From assembly GCF_025118155.1 (NCBI RefSeq), contig NW_026251419.1:124001-188000 (forward strand): DNA of 64,000 bases, read 5' to 3'. This document shows, one piece after another, positions 12,537 to 24,900 of the stretch. The first letter of the stretch is position 1. Each line of letters opens with the position of its first letter. The notes under the pieces were generated by a model. That model saw only the letters and a program-made list of their open reading frames with translations, made no database searches and was not told where the DNA came from. This DNA is from Cokeromyces recurvatus. Taxonomy: Eukaryota; Mucoromycota; Mucoromycetes; Mucorales; Mucoraceae. Both the position numbers and the translations under genes were made by a program.

Positions 12537-14209
12537 TTTATAGATTGATATTGATAATATGGGTCGAATCCTAAGAGCTAAAGTGACTTATGTATCAGAA
12601 GGATTACAAAATGATAAGGACGATAGAGTAGATGCTATGCTAGCAGAAAACCTTCAAAAACGTCAATTCGAATTGTTTAAACGTAATTTGGGTAGTTTAG
12701 CTCTTTTAGATCAACTTAATGTAAAATATAATCCAACAGATTTCTTTTTGATCACAAAGAATTTATTTAATGACTTTGTCACTATATATCAACAAGAAAT
12801 GTAAATATAGGCTACGATAAGAAAAAAATATAATATGTATATATTATTTAACATTAACTTTTTTTTTCCTTTAGATCAATGGAATCTGATGCATCTGTTA
12901 TTTTGTTAGAAGGACATGGTATCCCTACTTTTCACTTGGGATATCCTGGGATTTCAATTGCTTATTGGATGAATAAAGAACAAATAAAGTCAATAGATTG
13001 GGAAGAAGTGAAGACATCTTTATTTGATAAATCTCAAAGTCATCCTTTATTGTCATTGGCGTCTAGAGTATTAATCACCTTTGAAGACTCTATCCAACTC
13101 ATGTATTATTTACCTACTCAGTCAAGAACATCTTACTTGCTTGGATTTGAAGAAACAGAAGAATCTATCAATAATGAACAATTCACAATTGTAACAGAAA
13201 CAACTGCACCCATTTATATGCCTCAACTACATTATTTAAAACCTTTACCTAGTCATCCTGAAGCAAAGCCTGTACCCATTCGATTTGTAATGATCCTAGA
13301 CCCTCCTTTACCCGTATCTGATGAACTTTGTCAAAACTACTCAATATGACTGGACTATTGAATATGGACGCAACAAGAAATACAGCTTCTAAATCTCCAT
13401 CTACATTATCGTTAGAAGAGATTTTAATATCAGATTTGAATGAAGAAGAAGACAAAAATAATACGACTCTACTAACAGATCATAGTTGGAAAATGGTACC
13501 TTTTTTTTTTAAAAAAATGTATAAATGGATAAGAATGTATTTTGATTTGCTCACTAATTTTGGTAGTCATTCGTTGATAAAGAAAAGACATACAAAATGA
13601 TATATAAATGGATGTCATTTTTACCTTCAAGTGGAAAATTAGTATCACGTATCCCATTTCAACATCCTGTACAGATATTTAATATTCTTCAATGTCTACG
13701 TCAACAACAAGTATTTAATACCTTGTTTAAAAGTATCTTTAATAAGAACACATGCTGTGTAAAAGAAGAAAACAATATTCAAAGTATATCATTACAAGAC
13801 ATTTTATAGGTAAGCATCTTAAACTCTCCCCCCATTTATTTTTTTTTTTGACTTAATGAATAAACAGAAAACAATGATACTCAAACAAAAGATCGAAGTC
13901 AATACAGCTGACGCACCCAATTCACTTCATATTTCATTACATCACCTCCGTTACATAATCAACAGTCTTCATTTATCATTGTACCTATTACAATTGATAT
14001 TCCATCTAATCAGCCTACAAAACCCACAATTCGTTATATTCGCCTAATCCTACTCAACATTGGAATTCTCGTATATTTGAATTCAACAATTAACACAACA
14101 AATTCAGGCACATTTAGATGTACCTACTCTTATCAAACTCTATATAAGACTAACCGATAATACATATTTAATTATCAACAGAAAAGAAGATTGTCTGAAC
14201 AAGACATAA
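11787..14209 (+). CDS. MED1: Mediator complex subunit 1 (fungal Med1)
   Basis: Subunit of the Mediator middle module, bridging activators and RNA polymerase II in the nucleus. Family hallmarks: the N-terminal helical part (LHALGKVNLDKAREEF), the core GGTVIVVDIDIDNMGRILRAKVTYVSE across an intron (12420-12600), a basic/hydrophobic NLGSLALLDQLNVKYNPTDFF block, and STSYLLGFEE-like repeats before 13200. Introns: 11917-11987, 12310-12362, 12454-12543, 12801-12874, 13496-13566 and probably 13811-13867. The frame is lost at an A-run at 13333-13336, and several more breaks occur after 13800 (an apparent TAG just before the last donor, then shifts near 13960, 14045 and 14090). The last readable stretch ends LIINRKEDCLNKT at the TAA 14207-14209. 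Only about 110 bp separate it from the convergent hydrolase stop. Confidence 0.85.
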
Positions 14210-14319
14210 ATACTAATAAATCCATGAAAATGGAGATAGATTAAATAATAATAAATGAATAATAATAATAATAATAAAAAAAGAGTTTTTTTTTCTTTTT
14301 TTTTTTTTTTTTGCTTCTT

Positions 14320-16464
14320 TTAAAAAATCCTGTAACTAATTGCGTTTTCTACGATGAAGCATGTCCTTTCGTTTGTCAAATCTTGTACTACCAAGGGCAT
14401 GTCATCTTGATAAAGTTCTTTTACCCAATCTCCAATCATTCTTGCCGCCTCATGTGCCTCTGGTAAAACGGCCATCATTTGTAAGAAGGCATGACTGATG
14501 CTTCCAAAAATTGAACTCGAACGTCATATCATCCATCGTATGTATTTTGTTTTAGCTTGTCGAATACGTCCTGCAAAGATGACAGTATCATCGACTAAAG
14601 GATCTTTTCACCACACATCATAAACGTTTTTGGAAATTGAGCTAATAATTCTTCAGGTGCCTTAATAGGTGATAACAAATAATCATTATCGAAATCAGGA
14701 GATGCATGAGGTCCTAAGTATACTGATATACGTATATAAATAAATAAATACTCAATATGTTACAGCTTATATATATATATATGTCTTACAGATAGCCATA
14801 GCACGCATAAGGTCTGGAGTAATAATACGATCATTAAAGAAACTCATACGACTCGTCATGGCAAGACGTGAGGAAGCCCAGGCCTCTTTATGGCTCACTT
14901 GATTTCGTTTACCGCACGATCATGGATAGTAGGTTTTTCTTTAATTCCCACCAATGTGTAGCTTTATCTGTCTCAGGAATGACACTAAGAGGACTCACAT
15001 GACTAAGATGATCCTTGGTTTGCCAAAGGGATTGTAAGGACCAGATCTAAAAAGATTTGTATTAGATTCAGCACGAATAAGGGACAATGAAGAGGAGACA
15101 TCCAACAAGACATTTCAAAGTCTAGTGCTGGATAGATAAGAATGAGTCCCAAAGGAATAGGTAAACGTGGTATTGTGCTACTAATGGATATAGTGTTTCT
15201 AAGAGATGTTTGATTATGTGAGATAATTTTCAATGTGACAGCTGCTGTAATATTTCCACCTCTATATACATATATACATATATACATATATACATATATA
15301 TATAATATGTATAAATATAAATATAAATACAATAAAATTTCAAGTTATAAGTAGTAGATATATATATATACTTTACGCAGAATCCCCTAATAAAATAATA
15401 CGCACATTATTTTTACCAGAAAGGCCTAGCACTTTCCCTTTACTTTGAACAATAGCTACATAAAGATCAAAACATTCATCAATGGGCCATGGATAAGGAT
15501 ATTCAGGTGCCTTTTTATAATTCACACTAAAGACAGGTAATCCAGTATGATTGGCCCATATAGAAAGCGCATCTTCATGACATGGTGGTGGCATGGATAC
15601 AAAGCCACCACCTGGGAACTGAACCAAGATAGTATCATGATCCTTTAACGTTTCCTTAGGAGCTGCATAATAGCGGTGAACCTCAATAGGAGGTAAATGA
15701 TGACCTTGTTGATCTATTACCCTTGACACTGTCATGATATCCTTCACCGACAAAGAGGGACGTGTTATTCTTGAAATAAAGTTAAGGATTGGATTATGTG
15801 CCACCTTTTCCCAAGAGATGCGCATTTGTTCTACGGAAATAGTGGAGCGAGTCTTACGAACTTTTTCTTCTGCTGCATCAGCGCAAATAAGGTAGTAAAT
15901 ACTAAATACAATAGAAAGGATATGACGTACCCATAATGGTTTAAAAGACATTGCCGTGAAAAATCCAGCATCAAGGGCTGTCAAGATCCAAGTAGCACGA
16001 TAAAAGCTGCGCTTGTACTACAATAAAAAAAAAAGGAGAAAGAGAAAGAGAAAATAAGAATTAAATAAATAAATAAATAAATATATAACTTACTAATCTT
16101 GAAAGTGGATCAGGCGCTTTTATATATGAAAAGAAAAAATAAGAATGAATAAAGATTTATACTAGTCATTATAAATAATGTATTTTACCATTCAGACCAA
16201 TAAGTAAGAAAATATTTTGTGAAAAATAAACTAATAACCATGAAGCTAAAGCTACTCTCCAAGGTGATTTTCCTATTATTTACCAGAATATAAATGAAGA
16301 CAAGTATTATTAATATATGCATACTTTTTAATGCCCTGTTTTAACTTGCCTGCTTTTTATTTAGTTTTTGAATAAAGAGAGGCAGCTTATTCGTTTTACC
16401 ATAAAAAACGAGACACCAACTGCATAGAAAAAATAAATAAAATCAGCAAGTTATTCCCAAGCAT
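14320..16464 (-). CDS. HSL-family alpha/beta hydrolase with N-terminal domain
   Basis: Neutral lipase/esterase of the hormone-sensitive-lipase group. From the proposed ATG at 16464: a hydrophobic leader (NNLLILFIFSM), FYGKTNKLPLFIQKLNKKQ, a membrane-like segment (VALASWLLVYFSQNIFLLIG, about 16200-16290), then the large exon 15377-16018 with VQFPGGGFVSMPPP (oxyanion hole), APEYPYPWPIDE and GDSA. The intron 15262-15376 cuts the nucleophile elbow between GDSA and GGNIT. Downstream are LPIPLGLILIYPALDFEMSC, a DPLVDD acid region (about 14600) and a catalytic His in ISHAFLQM (about 14500). The C-terminal exons (14320-15060) have several one-base breaks. Other introns lie near 16021-16091, 16109-16188 and 16275-16350. 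It is not a close duplicate of the esterase at 7.2-8.4 kb. Confidence 0.8.
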
Positions 16465-17014
16465 TTATCGATGCTTATCTATTACCCAAATGTAAATGTC
16501 AACAAGATTTGTATACGTTTAAAATTACTTGAGGGCTTTCCCACTAAATGGTCTAGCATTGATAAAAGAAGAAACAAAATAACAAAAAAAAAAAAGGACA
16601 GAAGAAATGGAATATATTCCCTTTATTTTATTACCCCGCATTTCAAGTACTGAATACATGAAATTATTTTGCATGTGAAAAAAAAAGTGTTCTTATTATA
16701 TTCATTTATACGGCAGCACGAATGCTACTACAACACTGCTACTCATCCAATAATATCAAATTAGATCTCAGCGTACGTATTATTTATATGCTTAAAAAGA
16801 ACGCTCTTTTGTTATTTTACTATTTATCTGAACCTTTCAAATATGTGAAATAGAATGATTAGTACTTTATCTTTTATATACGGTTATAATAGTTTCTTGT
16901 AAAAGTGAAAAAAAAAAAATAAAATAAAATAAAATCTATCCAATCATAGGGCGTTATTCCTGTTCATTAATAATAACAGTAAGTTTTAATTTTAAAATTA
17001 CAATAAGATCTAAT
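16465..17014. other. intergenic, no gene seen
   Basis: Upstream of the hydrolase and downstream of the HMBS gene. AT-rich with short A runs and no supported feature. Confidence 0.5.
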
Positions 17015-18082
17015 TTAAGGATGACGATGAGCTAATTCTTCTAAAATTTTATCTGCTCCATTTTTCAATAATGTATTAGCAACTTGGTGTCCTAATTTCT
17101 CGGCCAACACTTCTCTTTCATCTCTCGTATTTACTCCTTCAAGACTAATTTCTTCTTTATGTTCAACTACAACTTGGCCATCTAAACTAGCTACTAAACC
17201 ATGTAACCAAAGTATATTGTTTTCTAATTTAGTATTAACACCAATAGGTACACTACAACCACCTTCTAAAGTACGCATCAATGCACGTTCTGCTAAACAA
17301 GTAAGACGTGTATCATTATGGTTTAAAGCCTCGAGTAGTTTTTGAATTTCATCATCTTCTTTACGACATTCAATACCCAAAGCACCTTGAGAGACGGCAT
17401 GTAAAGAGTCAGAGGCACTCAATACTTGAGATATACGATCTCCTTGTCCAAGACGTACAAGTCCTGCTACAGCCAAAATAATACCACTGAAAGAACCATT
17501 TTCATCATCCAGTTTGGCTAATCGTGTATTTAAATTTCCTCTCTTAATAATAATAATAAGCATTTTATAAATTCATAAAATAAAATAAATAAATAAATAA
17601 ATAATAAAAGCTTACCACATCTGTAAATGTTAAATGAGGATACTTTCTTTTCAATTGTGCTACTCGTCTAAGTGAGCTTGTACCAATAACAGAACCGGGA
17701 GGTAAAGTACTTAATGTCTTGCCCTTATATTTAGCATTCAACACCAATGCATCATTTGGATTTTCACGTTCCATAATGGCCCCCAAATGCATACCTTCAG
17801 GTAAAACTGTTGGTAAATCCTTAAGACTATGAACAACAAAATCGACAGTTTTATTTTCAAGAGCAATTTCAAGTTCCTTTGTAAAAAGGGCCTTTTCACC
17901 AATCTTGCTAAGTGCTTGATTAAGTATCTTATCCCCTGTAGTAGACATTGTCTCAATTCTGAAATTATACTCGGGAATAATGTTTGAAGTTTATCACGAA
18001 CAATATGGGTTTGTACGAGTGCTAATTGGGATTTACGAGAACCGATGACATATGTCTTTTTTTCTTTTATTGTTTCAGCCAT
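17015..18082 (-). CDS. HEM3: hydroxymethylbilane synthase (porphobilinogen deaminase)
   Basis: Condenses four porphobilinogen into hydroxymethylbilane, the third step of haem synthesis, in the cytosol. Two exons, about 330 residues, normal for the family. Seen: N-terminal [25 protein letters not shown], the catalytic-Asp segment [40 protein letters not shown] across the intron 17543-17615, and GGCSVPIG (about 17250) whose Cys carries the dipyrromethane cofactor. One frame break at about 17973-17977 (one base lost in CCC/TT) between TLFPE and YNFRIE. ATG 18082, TAA 17015-17017. Its start is about 240 bp from the Dnm1 stop, with a 43-base T run between. Confidence 0.93.
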
Positions 18083-18173
18083 TTGTTATAATTTAATGTA
18101 AAAATAAAAAAGGAAAAAAAAAAATAACAGGAAATATATAACAATAAGTATTTACACAAATAAAATTATTTGA

Positions 18174-18176
<3 letters not shown>

Positions 18177-18219
<43 letters not shown>
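18177..18219. repeat. T(43) homopolymer
   Basis: Uninterrupted T run upstream of HEM3 and downstream of DNM1. Its true length is uncertain in any assembly. Confidence 0.95.
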
Positions 18220-18220
<1 letters not shown>

Positions 18221-18321
18221 TCATAGGTACAGAAGCATTTTATATAAATTAAAACTTTCCATGCGGCCCTTTTAAATATAAACATAACATTTACAATAAA
18301 AAACATTCTGGTTTATAATTG

Positions 18322-20992
18322 TTACATGGAATTTTTAATTATTTCAAATGCCTGCTTATAGACATTTAACATTGTTTTACATTTTTCCCTTTCAGTTGCA
18401 ATTGCATCATCTTCTTGTAGTAATTCATCAAAGTTCTCTTCTTTATAAAGTGCTGCTACAAGTCTATTTTGTACTGTCTCTCTTGAATAATTCACAAGTA
18501 AATGCATAACTGCCTTTGGTACTAAATCTTGAATATTCTTTCTTACAATATTAAAATAACTTGTAATCAGCGTTCCTGAATAGACAAAGTATAGAGTTAA
18601 TTTCAACGTTTTTGTCTCTCTTCCCTTCTCTCACTTGTAATACATACGAATTAAATGGATCTCTAACTCTTCCCTATCTGTAACCGAATTAGGGGAAGGA
18701 GCCTCATTTAAGGATGTCTGTTCTAATTTCTTCATTATTTCACTTTCCATCAAGGTATTAACAGTCATAGGCGGTGGAGCATATTGTGCTTTAGCCATCA
18801 TCTCTTGTGATCCTAACGCTGGTCTCTCATTTTTACTAGCTCCACCAAAGAAATAATTTAAAAATGATTCCTTATTGTTATTACTTACTGAATCAGTCTC
18901 ACTATCTGCAACTGACAAATTATCATGATTCATATTATTATGTAATACCGTTGCTGATTTAGTATCCATTGATAAGTGATTCTAATAACAATAATATATA
19001 TGTATATGTATATACCTATTACTACTTCTACTACTATTACTATTACTATTACTATATTCAACTACCTTTCTTTTCGATTCTATCTTTTTTTTCTTTTTTG
19101 ATTCTGATTCTAAATTAGCCATAGCTCCAGCAGCTCCCAAAAAATCAGGATGATTTGTATTAATATAAGCCCTTTCAATTGCAATTAAACTTTCAATATA
19201 ACTCGATGTGGGTCCAAGTCTTTCTCTTAATAATTCTGAAACAACTTCAATTAGTCTTTGATGAAGTCGTGGGTATCTCAATAGTTCCTGAAAAAATAAA
19301 ATAAAATAGAATAAAAATAGCTGGTTAATTTTATGTCAATTGAAAATAATATATATTATTTCAATTTTTACCTTTGTATCTGAATTATGACACACTTTCA
19401 TAAGTTCTTCATAAACTAATTCTACACATCTCAAACTAGGTGTTTCCAATAATTTAATTTGAGGCCTAACCAACAGATCAAAAGCCAATTCAGGTACAAA
19501 TAATGAAGGACGAGGACCTGTTGAGTTACGAATAGCAGTACGAATATCATGATTGGTTAAGTTTGAACAAGCGGGTATCGCATCTAATGCCTGTCCAAAG
19601 ACATTATTAAAGATATAATAAATACGTGCGCCACCACACAATTCTTTAGTGGACATTTCTGAAGATGTACCATCAATGGCAGCGATAAAATCATTAGAAA
19701 ATTTGGTTAAGAGTCGAAGAATAAGTGAGCCTCGATGAAATGGTTCTGTCGTTCGTGATGGCTCTCCATATTGATTTAGTTCTAATTGTGTTTGACTGAT
19801 CAAAGTACCTAGTTTCGTTCTTAGTTCAGGTAATTTCTCTTTAATATGTGAAAGTAAAATCTATTTTTTTTTTAAAAAAAAAATTAAACAAAATTTATAT
19901 TTGAATCTTGTTGAATAGATGGAAAAAAATAAATAAATAAATAAAATACCGTATTTAATTGTTTACTAAGATACTGAGTACCACAACGTGAAGCTACACT
20001 TCGATATGCAGGGTGTTGTTGGAAGAATTGATTTTCAGCCTCAAGTGCAACTGAATAGGCTTGTTCGTTAAAATATCTTGTTGACTTCGATTTACTACGC
20101 CTATAAATCCTAATTTTAAGGGATAAGATCGGCCTGACAAAATATCTAAAGCATTTGTGCCTGCATCCATTAAATCAAGTTTTGTCAATACACCAATTGT
20201 TCTTTTGCCTTCAGGATCTACTTGTCTTGCTATTTTCAAACTAATCTGAATTAACCAAATCGGAATTAGCAGGTGTTACTGCCAAAATAATACTATAAAG
20301 ACATTCACATTAGTTTATTTATTTATTTATTTTTTTCAAGTGAATGGTTTTAATGTTACCTATTCGGATTTGAAATAAAGTCCATGACTAGACTACGAAT
20401 TTGTTTTTCAATATCATTGGGTTGATCACCTACAATAAATATAACATTTATATTAAATTTTATAATGTTTGAAAGTTTTATTTATTTACCTATGGGGATC
20501 TAAATACAAATTACTCAAGGTTAGTTTCACTTTTTTTTTTTCCTCTCTCTTTCAAACTTTATACATTACCTTGGTTAAACCAGGAAGATCGACCAAAGTC
20601 AAATTAAGTACTTTAGGAGAATAAATGCGCAAATGAATAGGCATGCGTGATATCCCTTTATTACTTCCAGCTAAACGATTGGTTTCGCGTTCAATTTCTT
20701 GACGAATTTCATCAAAATCAAAAAACTTTTTTTCTTTGACATGCAAAAACTCCCCATACTCTTGTTGTTGTGATGATGGTAAAGTAACAAGTTGTAAAAC
20801 AAGTGGTCGACGAGTGACTATACCACTTCCACGAGGCAGGAAATCACGTTGAACTAATGTCTCTAATACAGATGATTTACCAGATGATTGTGAACCTACA
20901 ACTGCAATCAAAGGTAAATCTAAAGTGTTATCGGCACCAATCGAGGAAACTACAGTTTGGAGTTTGTTGGTTAACTCGATCAAGTTGTCCAT
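18322..20992 (-). CDS. DNM1: mitochondrial/peroxisomal fission dynamin Dnm1
   Basis: Large GTPase that oligomerises around mitochondria and peroxisomes to divide them. The order of motifs fits Dnm1 better than Vps1: G1 [27 protein letters not shown]3 DLPGLTK, G4 [37 protein letters not shown], then the stalk ([76 protein letters not shown]), a B-insert with LNYFFGG, and the GED ([22 protein letters not shown]). Introns include 20500-20569, 20430-20489, 18982-19065 and 18576-18647; exon 2 is only 10 nt. Two one-base frame breaks, near 20250 (extra T) and 20069 (lost A). ATG 20992 is preferred over an in-frame ATG 39 bases upstream because it matches the family N-terminus. Confidence 0.93.
20490..20499 (-). 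other. 10-nt micro-exon of DNM1
   Basis: On the minus strand the exon ATCCCCATAG is bounded by an acceptor (TTTAG) and a donor (GTAAAT). It joins ...LTK to [10 protein letters not shown] and supplies I-P-I-G, matching the invariant K(V/I)P(I/V)GDQP of dynamins. The flanking introns are 70 and 60 bp. Confidence 0.85.
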
Positions 20993-21977
20993 TTGTAAAA
21001 TATAATCTATTAAACTATTAAAAACGGACAAATAAAAAGGAGAATGAAAAAAAAAAAAAATATAGTTTTATAATAAATTATTAAATTAAAAAGCGGGGGT
21101 CCGAAAAAAAAAAAAAAGAAAAATATATCAATAACGGCTATTGTTGTCATCATGGAAACGAACCATGGCAACCTTAATTTTTTTTTAATTCAGTGGATAC
21201 TAAATAAGGGTCCTATTACATATTCCATTTAAAGACTATATACATATAATATTAACAATCATTTCACGCTCAAGTGTAATATATTTTATTTACAAATGAA
21301 AAGTGTGAATAATTACCATTTTTGCATAAAATAAATATATATATATTATCAAAGTGAATGTTATATGTCTCTACTTTAAATTAATTCACATTAATATGAC
21401 TATTCATACATGCGTAGTATTAAAGATATTAGGGGGTAGATCAAACCTGTACTGTTTATTTTTATAATCTAATTAAATAACTTTGAGGTACACCTTTCCA
21501 CTTGCTAATTTGCACTTCTTGGTACAAGAATTAAATGAAATCTCTATGTGTAGTGTCAAAAGGTGTAAATTTAGTTTCACAGGGTAATATATTTGTATAT
21601 AATTCGAGTATAATATGAATATATATATTTTTTTTAAGAAAAAAGATTAAATTAAAAATATACATGTTATATGCAAGCAAACTCTTACTAAGAATCATTT
21701 AATATAATTATTAATAATATGCACTTTTGACTTTGAAGACAACGTAAAGAATATAGATATAACAATTTTAAAATAAATGATGACTCATAAAACTTATTCT
21801 TTTAATAGACTTGGAGAAATCAAATTGATTTGTTATTGTGCTGCTGGTATTATGTAATTGCTAATATAAATAAAATTTATGACTCAAAATATTCCGTATT
21901 ATACACAAACCTTTTTCAGTTTAATTTTTTACTTGAAAATAGATAAATAAATAAATAAATAAAGATACTAAACAGTA
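20993..21977. other. intergenic, DNM1 promoter side
   Basis: AT-rich spacer between the DNM1 start and the POL1 stop, with short A/T runs. No gene, RNA or notable repeat found. Confidence 0.5.
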
Positions 21978-24900
21978 TTAAAATGAAAAATCTTTTAAAT
22001 TCGTATAATTGTATGCAGACATTGATATATATTGGTCGACTTCCTTCTTGATGTTAATATACATTGGATGCATTTCTATATCTTCTAGAGGTATATAATG
22101 AGGCTCATTTGAATGGATCCTATTAATATGCTTCCTTTGATATTCCTCTTTCACTTTTTGAAAATCAAATAGGTCTGAGAAGTAACAGATATTTCTATAT
22201 AATTTCGATTCATTAAACTAAAAAAGATATAATAATATAAAGTAAGCATATTATTTTCCTTTTTTTTTTTTATTTTTAAACATTGTACCTCACGAACAAG
22301 GCGTCCACCACAGCCGATAAATGGGCACTTTACATCAACACTTAATGATTGACCTGGAGGATATAATCTACTACAAAGTTGCTCAGAACATAGAAGAGGT
22401 GAAGAATAATACCTGTTGATATGAGATCGAATAGCAAGTATGAGTTGATTAATGATATTATTAGCTGTTAATACATGACTGCATTGTATACATTGAAAAC
22501 CATAATATGCAGAGTTCTTTTCATTTAAGATGCAAAGAAATTCATTATATTGGCCTTTATGACTACAATGTGAGCAATATATGTCTAAAACGCATTCTAT
22601 ATTATCTTCTGCTGATATTAAAGTAGATTGTATTATTATTGTTATCCCATTCTTCAATAACAAATTCTGGATTTTCTTCATCACTGTCTTCATTTGCTTT
22701 ACTTTTTCTATTTGATCTTTTAAACATCTTACGATCAATACCTAAACATGATTTTAATTCTTCTTCTTCAATACTTTCAATTGGGCCACATATTTTTAGC
22801 ACAGGAGGTAATATCTGTTTACAGAGATACCAGACATAATCAATCTCTGCTTTTGTTTTATGTATATGCGAGGGTATACACGGTAAGCTACATTTATCAT
22901 CTTTACAAACCACATAGGGGATCACATCGCCCCTTTTAACATTTATCCAACTCTTTTGCATATCCTTAGCAACCATAACATGCATTAAATTATTTTCATA
23001 TTCTTTCAAGTTCTTTGTCAATTGCTGTAGAATAATTAAATCATTTAAATGGACTTGTTTGATGGTAGACGCAACCTCTGTCAACTTGTTATAAATAGCT
23101 TGCGCAATTGAGGGGAATTCATGTCTCCCAGTAGTTGTGTTTAAACCAAAGGTAAGGATATACATCAATATTTGGCTAGATACACGATGTGATAATTGAC
23201 ACCAATCACGTCGAACCATTTCAAGACCTTTTACTTCAATTTTTGCCTGTAAAACATCATTTTTGCTATACATAATCGATAAAGCAGCATATTTTTTCTT
23301 TCTCAACAGAAGCGTTCGTCGAAATACGCCATCCATTTCTAATTCTAATGATCTGTAGCGACGATTCACATGTTCTTTAAGCAAATGTCCAAGTTGTTTC
23401 GCTTTGCTTATATTATGTGTCTTTGTATTTATCATAACCGAATCTGTATCTCCATAGATGACATCCAAGCCTAATTCACGTGCAAGATCAACTGTAGATC
23501 TTAAAATGGTGCGACCCATTCGAGTAATAAATGCTGCTAAGGGCTTGGCATAAAAACGGGAATAGGTAGATCCTAAACAACCATACATACTATTGGCTGT
23601 CAATTTGTATGCCATTTGCTGAATATTCAATTGAGACTTGAGTTCTTCAGAGATACCCGTCATTTTCATTCTAGACTTGATACTTTTCCTTTCTTTAACG
23701 ACTCTCTTCACTAATTCAGGTAAAATACCAGGAGGCATTGAGAGATCTGATGAAATATCTTGTTCATTTTGGTGTACTTGCTGACGTAAAATAGTAGTAA
23801 AACAAACATTATATTCTTGAATAATAGATGGATATAAACTATTAAAATCTAATAATAATACATAATCGTCATACAGGCCAACTACAGGATCTAGAACTAG
23901 GCCACCTTCATAAGATAACAAGTTTTCAGCAGATTCACGATCATTATTAAAGATATCCCAGCTGTCATTCAAATTATATGATGCATGCCCATCGTTGTAT
24001 TCAACTTTATTCGGGCAAATATAGCCTCGTTCATAGAATGTATGAAAAAGTAAATATTCCACTCTCTCTAATCGAGCACCATACATTGTATGCGACCAAA
24101 GATTGCCGGATAAATTTGTTAAACACTTTGTTAATGGTAATATCTGAAGTTTAACCATTAATGCAAATGATAAATAAGCATCATAGGAGCAATGATGAAC
24201 AACTTCCAAAACGTCATCAACGGTACGTATCATTCTGGTACAACTATCACTACGAGGCAAATCTAACAGTGCACGAGCTAGTTCAGTCAAATCATATGAT
24301 CTGCTTTTCACTAATTTGCGAAGAGGCAAGAATATCGCAAACTAATCTTCCTGACATAACTAATGCTTCTTTATATGTAGATAACTCCGTACCTCCTGGA
24401 CTAGTCTGGAGTTTTGGGAATTTACTAAATTTAATTCTACCTAATCTATGCCAGTTTTGAATCTTTAGGCTTTTCATACGCTGCAAGAGGATATCTAGCA
24501 TAAAGTGAGTAAAATCATGACCTACTATAATATCAGGATCAATCGCATCTATCATTGATAACAACACTTCAATCATATCCCTTTCCGTATTCTGAATTAA
24601 CACTACATGATTCTTTACATTTCTTTCTTTCATTAAAGCTTGGTTTAACACAGTATAATCATCATGATTAGCGAAATAAGGTTTTTTGATAAATGTCATA
24701 CGACTTCCTGTCTTTGCTGCTTGAGTCATGGCCTTTTTATTGTCAATATCCATGTTTTCTTTTGTAAGCATACTAATGGCGACCACTTCATATTTGTTTG
24801 TAATAAAATTCATCTTTGTATGCAATTGAAGGAATATCATGGTTAATGGAGGTGGAGTGATATTTTGATCGACTATGACGATACAAGAGTCCTTTTGTAT

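Noticed and set aside
7237..16464. The two HSL-family hydrolases as a recent tandem duplication
   Set aside because: They share only the family motifs; flanking motifs, intron positions and N-terminal domains differ.
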